A program made the translations under genes and the position numbers. Positions 6,712 to 16,449 of a stretch of DNA of 64,000 bases are shown one piece after another. Below the pieces are notes generated by a model that did not search any database, was not told where the DNA came from, and was given only the letters and a program-made list of their open reading frames with translations. Source of the stretch: Glycomyces terrestris (GTDB lineage: Bacteria > Actinomycetota > Actinomycetes > Mycobacteriales > Micromonosporaceae); contig NZ_RSEB01000002.1 of NCBI RefSeq assembly GCF_003933745.1, positions 682,001-746,000 of the forward strand, given 5' to 3'. Each line of letters starts with the position of its first letter. The stretch's first letter is position 1.

Positions 6712-8286
6712 ATGCCCGATTCCTCCCCGCACGCCACCCGCCGGGCGCTGCTCGCCGGGGCCGCGGCCGCCGGCGGCGCCGCCGTGCTCCCGCTCGGCCT
6801 CGCGAGCCCGGCGCACGCCGACGACCTGCTGCTCGCCACCGACTTCTCCTCCGGCACCACCGAGGGCTGGTACGCCCGCGGGCCGGCCGCCCTCTCGGTG
6901 ACCGCCGAGGGGAGCCTCCTCGTCGAGGGCCGCACCGCCGCCTGGGACGGGGCCGCCATCGACATCACCTCCCACATCGAGGTCGGCGTCCGCTACCAGC
7001 TGCGCGTCCTCATGCGCCTGCCCTCCGGCACCACCGCGGCCGACCTGCGCACCACCGTGCAGCGCGACGCCGCCGGCTCGACCTCGTACGAGTCGGTCAG
7101 GTGGAACACCGCCGTCACCCCCGACGCCTGGACCGAGTTCACCGGCACGTACTCGATCGCGCAGGCCGCCGACCAGCTCCAGTTCTACGTCGAGTCCGAC
7201 TCGAGCCTCACCTCGATCCTGGTCGACGACTTCACGCTCACCCGCATCCAGGAGCCCGAGATCCAAGACCTGCTGCCGCTCAAGGACTTCCTCGAATGCG
7301 ACTTCCCGATCGGCTGCGCCGTCGAGCCGCCCGAGGTCGTCGGCAAGCCCGGCGAACTCCTCGCGAAGCACTTCGCGCAGGTCACCACCGGCAACCAGAT
7401 GAAGCCGGACGCGATCCAGCCGACCGAGGGCGTCTTCACCTTCGACCGGGCCGACCAGATCGTGGCCTTCGCCGAGGCCAACGGCATGCGCGTCTGGGGC
7501 CACACCCTGCTGTGGCACAACCAGACCCCCGCGTGGTGGTTCCTCGACGCCGACGGCAACCCGCTCCAGAGCACCCGCGCGCACCGCGCGCTCCTCCTGG
7601 CCCGCTTCGAAGCGCACGTCACCGCGATCGCCGAGCACTACGGCGACCGCGTCTGGGCCTGGGACGTCGTCAACGAGGTGATCGACCCCGAGCAGACCGA
7701 CGGCCTGCGCCGCTCCCGCTGGTACGAGGTGTTCGGCGGCGGCTCCTACATCGGCGAGGTCTTCAAGATCGCGCGGCGGGTCCTGCCGCGCCGGGTGAAG
7801 CTGTTCATCAACGACTACAACACCGAGTTCCCCGACAAGCGCGAGGCGATGTTCAACCTCGTCCAGGACCTCAAGCGCAAGCGCGTCCCCGTCGACGGCA
7901 TCGGCCACCAGGCCCACGTCGACTACAAGCGCGACCCGCAGCTCCTCGGCGAGTCCATCGACGCGTTCAAGCGCCTGCGGGTGCTCCAGGCGGTCACCGA
8001 GCTCGACGTCTCGGTCTCCGACTACATGGAGGAGTCCCTGCCCTCGACGCCGCCGGAGCGCCTGGTCGCCCAGGGCTGGTACTACAAGGAGCTCTTCGAG
8101 GTCCTGCGCGAGCGCGCGCACCTGCTCGAGTCGGTGACGATGTGGGGCCTGTACGACGCGGTCTCGTGGCTGCGCACCTGGCCGGTCTCGCGCCCGCACG
8201 AGGCCCCGCTGTTCTTCGACGACCGCCTCCAGGCCAAGGCCGCCTACTGGGGCGTCGTCGACCCGGCGCAGCTGCCGCCGCGCTAG
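6712..8286 (+). CDS. Secreted GH10 endo-xylanase with N-terminal CBM4/9-type module
   Basis: The protein has 524 residues. ATG 6712 is preceded by AAGGAG. The N-terminus ATRRALLAGAAAAGG is a twin-arginine signal ending near AHA-DD (about residue 38). Residues about 40-180 form a jelly-roll like CBM4/9 modules, and residues about 185-520 a GH10 barrel. The acid/base is E322 in WDVVNEV and the nucleophile is E430 in VTELDV. It should cut the beta-1,4-xylan backbone outside the cell, with the CBM helping binding. A strong promoter and repressor-type palindromes precede it and a terminator follows. It is monocistronic and about 35 kb from the main xylose island, suggesting one dispersed regulon. 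Confidence 0.92.
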   Translation: MPDSSPHATRRALLAGAAAAGGAAVLPLGLASPAHADDLLLATDFSSGTTEGWYARGPAALSVTAEGSLLVEGRTAAWDGAAIDITSHIEVGVRYQLRVLMRLPSGTTAADLRTTVQRDAAGSTSYESVRWNTAVTPDAWTEFTGTYSIAQAADQLQFYVESDSSLTSILVDDFTLTRIQEPEIQDLLPLKDFLECDFPIGCAVEPPEVVGKPGELLAKHFAQVTTGNQMKPDAIQPTEGVFTFDRADQIVAFAEANGMRVWGHTLLWHNQTPAWWFLDADGNPLQSTRAHRALLLARFEAHVTAIAEHYGDRVWAWDVVNEVIDPEQTDGLRRSRWYEVFGGGSYIGEVFKIARRVLPRRVKLFINDYNTEFPDKREAMFNLVQDLKRKRVPVDGIGHQAHVDYKRDPQLLGESIDAFKRLRVLQAVTELDVSVSDYMEESLPSTPPERLVAQGWYYKELFEVLRERAHLLESVTMWGLYDAVSWLRTWPVSRPHEAPLFFDDRLQAKAAYWGVVDPAQLPPR

Positions 8287-8290
8287 CCGT

Positions 8291-8329
8291 CCGGGAGCGG
8301 GGCGTGAAGATCCGGGGCCCCGCTCCCGG
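8291..8329 (+). terminator. Hairpin terminator after the first xylanase
   Basis: A 13-bp stem, CCGGGAGCGGGGC (8291-8303) with GCCCCGCTCCCGG (8317-8329), encloses a 13-nt loop. No U-tract follows directly, as is common in actinomycetes. Confidence 0.65.
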
Positions 8330-8421
8330 GCTCATCCGTTCGAGTGAACGCGGCAAGCGCGGTCTTGTCCGACCCCCGGCTTAAACTTGATACCAGGGGT
8401 CCCTTTAGGGGGATTTATCCG

Positions 8422-8886
8422 TTATTTCGGATCGGTTCCCTTGTGTCGCATCATGATGTGCGGGATGCCGTCCTCGAGGTACTCCACGCCGTACTCGGCG
8501 AACCCGAACTTCCGGTAGAACCCCGCCGCGTACGTCTGAGCGCCGAGCACCACGTCGGCCTCCGGTCCGAGGAAGTCGAGCGCCGCCCGCATGAGCGCGG
8601 CGCTCAGGCCGGTCCCGCGCTCGGCCAGCGTCGCGCAGACCCGGCCGATCTTCCACTCGCCGTCGCCGCGGAGCACCCGCAGGCACGCCGCCGCCCCGGC
8701 CCCGCCGTCCTGCCGGTCGATCCAGAAGTGGACCGTGTCCGCGTCCAGGTCGGCGTCGTCCAGGTCCGGGTACGCGCACTCCTGCTCGACCACGAACACC
8801 TCCTGCCGCAGCCGCGCCAGGTCGTACACCGTCCGCCCGTCCAGGTCCGCGAAGCGCCCGCTCCTGACCTCCCGCACGTCCCCCAT
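8422..8886 (-). CDS. GNAT acetyltransferase, ElaA-like
   Basis: The 154-residue protein begins YDLARLRQEVFVVEQECAYPDLDDAD, the typical opening of ElaA-type GNAT proteins. The acetyl-CoA loop is seen as RVCATLAERGTGLSAALM, and the C-terminus keeps the usual FYRKFGFAEYG strand. The substrate is unknown. It lies downstream of proC on the minus strand with a 39-nt gap, so the two may be co-transcribed. Start ATG 8886 agrees with the family length. Confidence 0.85.
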   Translation of the reverse strand: MGDVREVRSGRFADLDGRTVYDLARLRQEVFVVEQECAYPDLDDADLDADTVHFWIDRQDGGAGAAACLRVLRGDGEWKIGRVCATLAERGTGLSAALMRAALDFLGPEADVVLGAQTYAAGFYRKFGFAEYGVEYLEDGIPHIMMRHKGTDPK

Positions 8887-8925
8887 CAGGCCCCCGCCCT
8901 TCGCTTCGCGCGGGCCGTGCGCCCG

Positions 8926-9732
8926 CTACGCATACTCGTCCGCGATCTCCCGCGCCCGGTCCCGGGCCGCCTCGATCGCGTCGGTCACCGCCGAGCGCGC
9001 CCGGTGGTTCTCCAGCTGCCGCACCGCGCTGATCGTCGTCCCCGCTGGGGACTCCACGGCCTCGCGCAGCGCCACCGGCGAGTCGCCGCTCTCGCGCAGC
9101 ATCCGGGCCGCGCCCAGCGCCGTCTGCGTCACCAGCTCCTTGCTGACCTCGCGCGGCAGTCCCATGAGGACGCCGGCCTCGGTCATCGCCTCGGCCAGGT
9201 AGTAGAAGTACGCCGGCCCCGAGCCCGAGATCGCGGTGACCGCGTCCTGGTGCTTCTCGTCGACCACGAGCGTGCGCCCGAGCGGCTTGAACAGCTCCTC
9301 GACCGCCGCCAGGCACCGCTCGTCCGCGTGCGTGCCGGGGGAGAGCACCGTCATCGCCTCGTCCACGAGCGCCGGCGTGTTCGGCATCGCCCGCACCACC
9401 GGCGTCGTGTCCGGCAGCCGCTTCTCGAAGAACGCCACCGGAAGCCCCGCGCAGATGCTCACCAGCGGCGCGTCGGACCGGAACGCGCCCGCCAGCTCGT
9501 CCAGGAGCGCGGCCGCGTCCTGCGGCTTCACCGCCACCACCACGACGTCGGCGCCGGCCACCGCCGCCGCGTTCGGCTCCACCCGCACGCCGTACTGCTC
9601 GCGCAGCATCGCCGCGCGCTCCTCGCTGCGAGCCGTGGCGACGACCGCGTCCCGCGACCAGCCCGCGCGCAGCAGGCCCGACACGATCGCCTGCCCCATC
9701 TTCCCGGCGCCAAGCACCGCGACCCTCCGCAT
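8926..9732 (-). CDS. proC: Pyrroline-5-carboxylate reductase
   Basis: The 268-residue enzyme reduces 1-pyrroline-5-carboxylate to L-proline with NAD(P)H, the last step of proline synthesis. An N-terminal Rossmann motif VAVLGAGKMGQAI (residues 4-16) binds the cofactor. The family signatures VRAMPNTPALV and ITAISGSGPAYFYYLAEAM are intact. Length is normal. It is transcribed away from the cydA operon, and a GNAT gene follows. There is no sign of unusual regulation. Confidence 0.95.
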   Translation of the reverse strand: MRRVAVLGAGKMGQAIVSGLLRAGWSRDAVVATARSEERAAMLREQYGVRVEPNAAAVAGADVVVVAVKPQDAAALLDELAGAFRSDAPLVSICAGLPVAFFEKRLPDTTPVVRAMPNTPALVDEAMTVLSPGTHADERCLAAVEELFKPLGRTLVVDEKHQDAVTAISGSGPAYFYYLAEAMTEAGVLMGLPREVSKELVTQTALGAARMLRESGDSPVALREAVESPAGTTISAVRQLENHRARSAVTDAIEAARDRAREIADEYA

Positions 9733-9880
9733 ACCCTCTCCTCACGCAATCGGCTGCCATCGATTGTGCCTCGCGCCGCAGGGCCGCGAAAAGTAGGTGT
9801 ATTGCGCGTTTCGTCCCCTCAGGATCGCCCAAGCTGCCACGATAATCGGACTCAGGCACTCGACGGGCGATTGGGGCGTT

Positions 9881-11287
9881 ATGGACGTTCTCGACTTGGC
9901 GCGGATCCAGTTCGGCGTCACGACCGTCTACCACTTCCTGTTCGTGCCCGTCACCATCGGCCTCTCCCTCGTCGTCGCGATCCTCCAGACCATGTGGCGC
10001 ACCACCGGCAAGTCCGCGTACCTGCGCGCCACCAAGTTCTGGGGCAAGCTCTTCCTCATCAACATCGCCATGGGCGTGGTCACCGGCATCGTCCAGGAGT
10101 TCCAGTTCGGCATGAACTGGTCGGCGTACTCGCGCTTCGTCGGCGACGTCTTCGGCGCGCCGCTCGCGTTCGAGGCGCTCGTCGCGTTCTTCCTGGAGTC
10201 CACGTTCATCGGCGTGTGGATCTTCGGCTGGGACCGCCTCCGGCCCGGCCTGCACCTCGCCTGCATCTGGCTGGTCGCCTTCGGCACCATGGCCTCCGCC
10301 TACTTCATCCTCGCCGCCAACGCGTTCATGCAGAACCCGGTCGGCTACCAGCTCAACGAGACCGCCGGACGCGCCGAGCTCACCGACTTCGGCGCCGTCC
10401 TCGGCAACCCGGTCGTCCTCGCCGCCTTCCCGCACACCGTCTTCGCCGCCTGGCTCACCGCCGGCACCGTCGTCGTCGCCGTCTCCGGCTACCACTTCAT
10501 GCACCGCCGCGACCTCGACGTGCACCGCCCCGCGATGCGCCTCGGCGTCCTCACCACCCTCGTCGGCGGCCTCGGCCTCATCCTCTCCGGCGACTCCCTC
10601 GGCAAGGTCATGACCGCGACCCAGCCGATGAAGATGGCCGCCGCCGAAGCGCTCTACCAGACCACGTCCGGCGCCCCGTTCTCCGTGCTCACCGTCGGCT
10701 CCCTCGACGGCCGCCACGGCACCCCGATCATCGAGATCCCCGGGCTCCTCTCCTTCCTCGCCACCGGCTCCTTCAGCGGCCGGGTCCAAGGCATCAACGA
10801 CCTGGACGCCCAGTACGTCGACCGGTTCGGGCCCGGCGACTACGTCCCGTACATCCCGCTCACCTACTGGTCCTTCCGCGCCATGATCGGCTTCGGGCTC
10901 CTCGCGATGGCCATGGCCGTCGTCGTCTGGTGGTGCACCCGCCGCGGCCGCCTCCCCGAGCACCGCCTGTTCTGGCCCGTCGTCATGTGGACCGCCGTGA
11001 CCCCGTTCCTCGCCAACAGCTCCGGGTGGATCTTCACCGAGATGGGACGCCAGCCGTGGGTCGTGTTCAGCCTCTACCAGACCAGCGAGGCCGTCTCGCC
11101 CCGCGTCGGCGCCGCCACCGTCACCGCCTCCCTCATCGGCTTCACCCTCGTCTACCTCGTCCTCGCCGTCGTCGCCCTGAAGCTGTTCTTCAAGTTCGCG
11201 AAGGCCGGCCCGCCCGGCGAGGAGCTCGCCATGTCCACCTCCAGCCCGTCCGACGACCCCGACAAGCCGATGGCCTTCGCCTACTAG
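9881..11287 (+). CDS. cydA: Cytochrome bd oxidase subunit I
   Basis: The 468-residue membrane protein carries the three hemes of the bd-type quinol oxidase. Visible ligands are H18 (VYHFLF), H185 (FPHTVFAAW) and M388 in GWIFTEMGRQPW, matching H19, H186 and M393 of the E. coli subunit. The Q-loop region is short, as in other actinobacteria. ATG 9881 starts directly before the conserved helix; longer starts would add a non-conserved tail. It heads the cydABDC operon (13-nt gap to cydB). The oxidase supports respiration at low oxygen and complements the bcc-aa3 branch encoded at 27-31 kb. I saw no clear Rex operator upstream. Confidence 0.95.
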   Translation: MDVLDLARIQFGVTTVYHFLFVPVTIGLSLVVAILQTMWRTTGKSAYLRATKFWGKLFLINIAMGVVTGIVQEFQFGMNWSAYSRFVGDVFGAPLAFEALVAFFLESTFIGVWIFGWDRLRPGLHLACIWLVAFGTMASAYFILAANAFMQNPVGYQLNETAGRAELTDFGAVLGNPVVLAAFPHTVFAAWLTAGTVVVAVSGYHFMHRRDLDVHRPAMRLGVLTTLVGGLGLILSGDSLGKVMTATQPMKMAAAEALYQTTSGAPFSVLTVGSLDGRHGTPIIEIPGLLSFLATGSFSGRVQGINDLDAQYVDRFGPGDYVPYIPLTYWSFRAMIGFGLLAMAMAVVVWWCTRRGRLPEHRLFWPVVMWTAVTPFLANSSGWIFTEMGRQPWVVFSLYQTSEAVSPRVGAATVTASLIGFTLVYLVLAVVALKLFFKFAKAGPPGEELAMSTSSPSDDPDKPMAFAY

Positions 11288-11300
11288 CCGAGGACGCCCA

Positions 11301-12299
11301 ATGGAACTGACGACGATCTGGTTCATCGCCATAGCCGTGCTCTTCACCGGCTACTTCATCCTCGAGGGCTTCGACTTCGGCGTCGGCATGCTCCTGCCCG
11401 TCCTCGGCCGCGAGGAGCGCGAGCGCCGCGCCATGATCAACACCATCGGCCCGGTCTGGGACGGCAACGAAGTCTGGGTCATCACCGCCGGCGGCGCCAT
11501 GTTCGCGGCCTTCCCGCACTGGTACGCCAGCCTCTTCTCCGGCTTCTACCTGCTGTTCTTCCTCATCCTCCTCGGCCTCATCGTCCGCGGCGTCGGCTTC
11601 GAGTACCGCGGCAAGGGCGACACCGAGCGGTGGCGCCGCGGCTGGGACCTGTGCCTGATCATCGGCTCCGCCGTCCCCGCGTTCCTGTGGGGCGCGGTCG
11701 TCGCCAACCTCGTGCGCGGCGTCCCGCTCGACCCCAACCACGACTACACCGGCTCGGTCTGGGGCCTGCTCAACGGCTACGCCCTCCTCGGCGGCCTCAC
11801 CACGCTCCTCCTCTTCGCCACCCACGGCGCCTACTTCCTGCACCTGCGCACCACCGGCGACCTGAGCGCCCGCGCCCGCCGGACCGGCCTCCGGCTCGGC
11901 GCCGCCACCGCCGCCCCCGCCCTCGCGTTCCTCGTCTGGACCCAGGCGGCCCACGGGAACGCCGCCTCGCTCGTCCTCATCGCCGTCGCGGTCCTCGCCC
12001 TCCTCGCCGGGCTCGCCCTCGACTACAGGGGACGCGGCGGCTGGGCGTTCGCCGCCACCGCCCTGACGATCGCGGCCGCCTCCGCCGCCCTGTTCTGCGC
12101 CCTCTGGCCCGACGTCCTGCCCTCCACCGGCGACCCCGCGAACGGCCTCACCGCGCAGAACGCCGCCGCCACCGACAAGACCCTCGGCATCATGACCTGG
12201 GCCGCCGCGGTCTTCCTGCCGCTCATCCTGCTGTACCAGGGCTGGACCTACTGGGTCTTCCGGCAGCGGGTCGCCGTCGAGAGGATCCCCGTCGCATGA
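11301..12299 (+). CDS. cydB: Cytochrome bd oxidase subunit II
   Basis: The 332-residue protein has about eight or nine membrane helices. The N-terminus FIAIAVLFTGYFILEGFDFGVGML and the following INTIGPVWDGNEVWVI are the family hallmark, with the residues forming the quinol-oxidase partner face of CydA. Its TGA overlaps the ATG of cydD (ATGA), so translation is coupled. It forms the heterodimer with CydA. Confidence 0.95.
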   Translation: MELTTIWFIAIAVLFTGYFILEGFDFGVGMLLPVLGREERERRAMINTIGPVWDGNEVWVITAGGAMFAAFPHWYASLFSGFYLLFFLILLGLIVRGVGFEYRGKGDTERWRRGWDLCLIIGSAVPAFLWGAVVANLVRGVPLDPNHDYTGSVWGLLNGYALLGGLTTLLLFATHGAYFLHLRTTGDLSARARRTGLRLGAATAAPALAFLVWTQAAHGNAASLVLIAVAVLALLAGLALDYRGRGGWAFAATALTIAAASAALFCALWPDVLPSTGDPANGLTAQNAAATDKTLGIMTWAAAVFLPLILLYQGWTYWVFRQRVAVERIPVA

Positions 12300-13990
12300 C
12301 GCAGCTCGCCCCCAGGCCCGCGGCGCTCGACCGCCGCCTCCTCCACCGCGCCCGCGGCGCCTCCGTCTACATCGGCGTGTGCGCCGGCCTCGGCCTCGCC
12401 CAGACCGCGTGCGTCGTCGCCGGCGCCTGGCTCACCGCGTCCCTCGTCGCCGGGGCCTTCGCCGGCGGACGCGACCTCGCCGACCTCGGCCCGCAGCTGA
12501 CCGCGCTCGCGGCCGTCCTCGCCGCCCGCGCCCTCCTCGCCTCCGTGCAGGAGGCCGCCGCGAACCGCGCCGCCGCCGGCGTCAAGTCCGGCCTGCGCCG
12601 CCAAGCCCTCGAACACCTGATGCGCCTGCCCTCCGGCACCCGCGGCACCGGCGAGACCGCGAACCTCCTCGTCCGCGGCGTCGACGCCCTCGACGCTTAC
12701 TTCGCGCGCTACCTGCCCCAGCTCGTCCTCGCCGTCCTCGTCCCCGCCGCCGTCATCGCCGTCATGCTCGCCGCCTACCCGCCCGCGGCCCTCATCGTCC
12801 TCGCGACGCTCCCGCTCATCCCGCTCTTCGGCGTCCTCATCGGACGCCACACGAAGGCCCGCGCCGAACGCCAGTGGGCCTCCACCGCCGCGCTCGCGCA
12901 CCACTTCGCCGACCTCGTCGCCGGACTGCCCACCCTCAAGGCCTTCGGCCGCGCCGACCGGCAGGCCGGGGCCATCCGCGTCACCACCGGCGAGTACCGG
13001 CGCCGCTCGATGTCCCTGCTGCGCGTCGCGTTCTGCTCCGCGCTCGTCCTCGAACTCGCCGCCTCCCTGTCCGTCGCCGTCGTCGCCGTCACCGTCGGCG
13101 TCCAGCTCGTGCACGGCGGCCTCGCCGGCGAGGCCGGACTCCGCACCGCGCTCCTCGTCCTCATCCTCGCCCCCGAGGCCTACCTGCCCCTGCGCAACGC
13201 CGGCGCCCACTACCACGCCAGCGCCGAAGGACTCGCCGCCGCCGACAAGGTCTTCGCGATCCTCGCCGAGACCCCCGAACCCGGCGCCGCACCCGCCCCG
13301 GACGCCGAGCCCGCCGACGCGCCCGCCCTCGCCGCCGCCCCGCACATCGCGCCCCCGCTCCAGCGCGCGCCCACGATCATGTTCCGCCGCACCGTGTTCG
13401 CCTACCCCGGCCGCGACCCCCTGCCCGAACTCAGCCTCACCGTGCCCGCCGCCCAGACCACGGTCCTCACCGCCCGCTCCGGCGCCGGCAAGTCGACCCT
13501 CCTCGCCGCGCTCCTCGGCTTCCGGCGGCCCCGGTCCGGCTCCATCGCGTTCGACGGCGCCGACCTCGCCGGCCTCGACCTCGAAGCCGTCCGCCGCTCC
13601 ATCGCGTGGCTGCCCCAGCAACCGGTCCTCATCGACGGCACCGTCGCCGAGAACGTCCGCCTCGCCGTCCCGCACGACGCGTCCGACCCCGCCGTCGCCA
13701 AGGCGATCGCGGCCGCCCACGCCCCCGACGGGCGCCGCCGCGTCGCCGCGAACGGCGCCGGGCTCTCCGCCGGCGAGGCCGCCCGCGTCGGCCTCGCCCG
13801 GCTCCTGCTGCGCGCCGACCTCCTCGACACCCCCGTCCTCCTCCTCGACGAGCCGACCGCGCACCTCGACGCCGACACCGAGCACGCCGTCCTCGAATCC
13901 CTCGCGCCCTACCGCGAGGGCCGGACCGTCCTGATCGCCTCCCACCGCGCCGCGGTGCGCGCGATCGCCGACCGAGAGGTGGACTGGTGA
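12296..13990 (+). CDS. cydD: ABC transporter CydD, needed for bd oxidase assembly
   Basis: The 564-residue half-transporter has six membrane helices (about residues 20-320) and a C-terminal ATPase with Walker A ARSGAGKSTL (about 393-402), a signature-like GLSAGEAARVGLARLLL and Walker B VLLLDEPTAHLD. The signature motif LSAGE departs from the usual LSGGQ. CydDC exports thiols or handles heme during assembly of cytochrome bd in E. coli. A proline/alanine-rich insert (about residues 330-360) joins the two halves. The gene overlaps cydB by ATGA and cydC by GTGA. Confidence 0.92.
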   Translation: MTQLAPRPAALDRRLLHRARGASVYIGVCAGLGLAQTACVVAGAWLTASLVAGAFAGGRDLADLGPQLTALAAVLAARALLASVQEAAANRAAAGVKSGLRRQALEHLMRLPSGTRGTGETANLLVRGVDALDAYFARYLPQLVLAVLVPAAVIAVMLAAYPPAALIVLATLPLIPLFGVLIGRHTKARAERQWASTAALAHHFADLVAGLPTLKAFGRADRQAGAIRVTTGEYRRRSMSLLRVAFCSALVLELAASLSVAVVAVTVGVQLVHGGLAGEAGLRTALLVLILAPEAYLPLRNAGAHYHASAEGLAAADKVFAILAETPEPGAAPAPDAEPADAPALAAAPHIAPPLQRAPTIMFRRTVFAYPGRDPLPELSLTVPAAQTTVLTARSGAGKSTLLAALLGFRRPRSGSIAFDGADLAGLDLEAVRRSIAWLPQQPVLIDGTVAENVRLAVPHDASDPAVAKAIAAAHAPDGRRRVAANGAGLSAGEAARVGLARLLLRADLLDTPVLLLDEPTAHLDADTEHAVLESLAPYREGRTVLIASHRAAVRAIADREVDW

Positions 13991-15702
13991 CGACCTGGCG
14001 CAACCCGATCGCCCTCCGGCTCGGCCTCGGCGCCGTCCTCGGCGCCCTCGCCCAGCTCAGCGCCCTCGGCCTCCTCGCCGTCTCCGCGTACCTCGTCTCC
14101 CGCGCCTGGGAGCAGCCGCCGATCCTCTACCTCATGGTCGCCATCACCTCCGTGCGCGCCTTGGGCATCGGCCGCGGCGTCCTCCGCTACGCCGAACGCC
14201 TCGTCTCCCACGACGCGGCCTTCCGCGGCCTCGAACGCCTCCGCATCGCCGTGTGGCGCAAACTCGTGCGCCTCGCCCCCGCCGGCGTCCCCGTCTGGCG
14301 CTCCGGCGACCTCCAGGCCCGCCTCGTCGACGACGTCGACGGCACCGGCGACCGGTGGCTGCGCGGCACCCTCCCGCTCGCCTCCGCGATCGCCACCGCC
14401 GCCGTCGCCGTCGTCCTCCAGACCGCGATCCTGCCCGCCGCCGGAGCCGTCCTCGCCGCGGCGCTCGCCGCCGCCGGCCTCGCCGGGCCCGCGCTCGCCT
14501 CCTGGTCCTCGCGGTACGCCGTGCGCGCCACCGCCGCCGAACGCGGCGACCTCACCGAGCACGTGCGCGCCTGCCTCCACGGCCGCGAAGAACTCGTCGC
14601 CGCCGGCACCGACGCCGTCGCCCTCGCCCGCGCCCTCGACGTCGACGAGCGCCTGCGCCGCGCCCACGCCCGCATCGCCTGGTCCGCCGGCCTCGGCCAG
14701 GCCGCCGGACTCCTCGCCCTCGCCGCCGCCGTCACCGGAGCGCTGTGGACCGGCATCCCCGCCGTCGCCGCCGGGACCCTCGACGGCGTCCTCCTCGCCG
14801 TCCTCGCCCTCGTCCCGCTCGCCGCCTTCGAACCCGTCCTCGCCCTGCCCGCCGCGGCCCAGCACACCGCCGCCGCCAAGACCTCCGGCCGCCGCCTCCT
14901 GGAGATCACCCAGACCCCCGACCCGCGCCCGGACCCCGTGGAGCCCATGGAGTTCGAACCGAACCCGCTCGGCGGCCCGCCCTACATCGAGATCAAGCGC
15001 CTCTCGGTCACCTGGCCCGGCGCCGACCGCCCCGCCCTCAGCGGCTTCGACCTGAAGATCCAGCCCGGCGAGCGCGTCGCCGTCATGGGCCCCTCCGGCT
15101 CCGGCAAGTCCACGCTCGCCGCCGCCCTCATGGGCTTCCTGCCCTACGAGGGATCACTGCGCTTCGGCGGCGTCGAACTCGCCGAGTACGACGGCGACGA
15201 CGTGCGCCGCACCGTCGGCCTGTGCTCCCAGGACGCCCACGTCTTCGACACCACCCTCGCCGAGAACCTCCGCCTCGCCCGCACCGGCGCCACCGACGAC
15301 GAACTCGTCCGCGCCCTGCGCTGGGCCGGCCTCCGCGACTGGTTCGACGGCCTCGCCGGTGCCAGCGGCGGCTCCGTCGCCGGCGGCCTCCGGACCCGCC
15401 TCGGCGAGCACGGCCGCGCCGTCTCCGGCGGCGAGCGCGGCCGCATCGCCCTCGCCCGCTGCCTCCTCGCCGACCGCGAGGTCCTCGTCCTCGACGAACC
15501 CGACGCGCACCTCGACGCCGCCACCGCCGAACGCGTACTCAGAACGGCCGCCGCCGCTCTTGAAGGCAAGACCGCGATCATCATCACCCACCGGCCGCTC
15601 CCCGACGGCGTGGTCGACCGGACCGTCCGGCTCGAACCGCCGGTGCCGACACCGCGTGACGCGCCGCTCAGTTCGCTTTTGGACCTGGCACCACGTGGGT
15701 AG
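13987..15702 (+). CDS. cydC: ABC transporter CydC, partner of CydD
   Basis: The 571-residue protein starts at GTG 13987, overlapping the cydD stop. Membrane helices occupy about residues 10-300. The ATPase carries Walker A GPSGSGKSTL (about 365-374), signature VSGGERGRIALARCLL and Walker B VLVLDEPDAHLD, then the switch His in IITHRP. The standard signature here, next to the altered one in CydD, suggests an asymmetric pair. It is the last gene of the operon. Confidence 0.92.
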   Translation: MTTWRNPIALRLGLGAVLGALAQLSALGLLAVSAYLVSRAWEQPPILYLMVAITSVRALGIGRGVLRYAERLVSHDAAFRGLERLRIAVWRKLVRLAPAGVPVWRSGDLQARLVDDVDGTGDRWLRGTLPLASAIATAAVAVVLQTAILPAAGAVLAAALAAAGLAGPALASWSSRYAVRATAAERGDLTEHVRACLHGREELVAAGTDAVALARALDVDERLRRAHARIAWSAGLGQAAGLLALAAAVTGALWTGIPAVAAGTLDGVLLAVLALVPLAAFEPVLALPAAAQHTAAAKTSGRRLLEITQTPDPRPDPVEPMEFEPNPLGGPPYIEIKRLSVTWPGADRPALSGFDLKIQPGERVAVMGPSGSGKSTLAAALMGFLPYEGSLRFGGVELAEYDGDDVRRTVGLCSQDAHVFDTTLAENLRLARTGATDDELVRALRWAGLRDWFDGLAGASGGSVAGGLRTRLGEHGRAVSGGERGRIALARCLLADREVLVLDEPDAHLDAATAERVLRTAAAALEGKTAIIITHRPLPDGVVDRTVRLEPPVPTPRDAPLSSLLDLAPRG

Positions 15703-15748
15703 ACTCCCGGAACGGTGCTACCAGATTCAAGCGGTGGAAACGAACACA

Positions 15749-15768
15749 ACGGCCCCGCCCGGGGCCTT
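15749..15768 (+). terminator. Weak hairpin after cydC
   Basis: GGCCCC-GCCC-GGGGCC followed by TT lies between cydC and the next gene. The stem is only 6-8 bp, so termination may be partial. Confidence 0.4.
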
Positions 15769-15796
15769 CCGACTCGCCTAAGGCATTGATGCGGCA

Positions 15797-16435
15797 GTGA
15801 ACACATCTGCTCCCACACCCGGTCCCAAGCCGCCCGGCTCCGGGCAGCGCTGGCCCGAAGGATGGACCAAGCTCCACGTCTACCTGACCGACCTGACCGA
15901 GGTCAAAGCGGTCGCCGACTCCTACCGGCCGGTCATCGACCTCGCCGCGGACAAGGCCGTCGCGCACGAGTGGCTGCACGCCACGATCGCCTCGGTCGAG
16001 TGCGACGCCGCCGGCATCGGCGACGACGTGCGCGGCAAGCTCATCGACCGCCTGCGGCAGAAGGCCGCCGCGGTCCCCGCGTTCAAGCTCACCGTCGGGC
16101 CCGCGCTGGCGGCCACCGGCGGCGTCCTGCTTGACACGTTCCCCGGCACGCACTTCGACGCGCTCGTCGCGGCCTGCGTGGAGGCGATCAACGAGGTCGT
16201 CGAGGGCGACGTCGGCCGCCCGTGCGGCGGCCCCGGCCACGTCTCGCTCTCGTACCGCTCGGACTCGCTCGGCGTCGACCCGCGCCGCGGCGCGATCCAG
16301 AACAAGCTCCGCGACGTCCGGCCGGGTCGGACGGAAATCACAGTCACCGGCGTCGATCTCGTCAGAGTCGTCCAGAGCGAAGACGCCTCGACCTACACGT
16401 GGGAGCACGTCGCCCGGATTCCCTTGGGCCAGTAG
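15797..16435 (+). CDS. 2H phosphoesterase / 2'-5' RNA ligase-like protein
   Basis: The 212-residue protein starts at GTG 15797. The two catalytic tetrapeptides of the 2H superfamily are present: H61-A-T63 in WLHATI and H148-V-S150 in GHVSLSY, about 85 residues apart as expected. Relatives (LigT/ThpR) hydrolyse cyclic phosphodiesters such as 2',3'-cyclic ends of RNA; the true substrate here is unknown. It has a Pro-rich N-terminal extension of about 20 residues. It is flanked by hairpins and so is probably transcribed alone. Confidence 0.8.
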   Translation: MNTSAPTPGPKPPGSGQRWPEGWTKLHVYLTDLTEVKAVADSYRPVIDLAADKAVAHEWLHATIASVECDAAGIGDDVRGKLIDRLRQKAAAVPAFKLTVGPALAATGGVLLDTFPGTHFDALVAACVEAINEVVEGDVGRPCGGPGHVSLSYRSDSLGVDPRRGAIQNKLRDVRPGRTEITVTGVDLVRVVQSEDASTYTWEHVARIPLGQ

Positions 16436-16449
16436 GCATCTCGTTTTCA

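Noticed and set aside
9733..9880. Possible Rex operator before cydA
   Set aside because: No TGTGAAC...GTTCACA-like palindrome is present in the region; only a weak -10 (GATAAT) is visible.
8405..11347. A very long minus-strand open frame opposite cydA, proC and GNAT genes
   Set aside because: Its product is low-complexity, rich in Gly, Ala, Glu and Arg, with no family motif; it is the usual GC-rich antisense shadow of the real genes.
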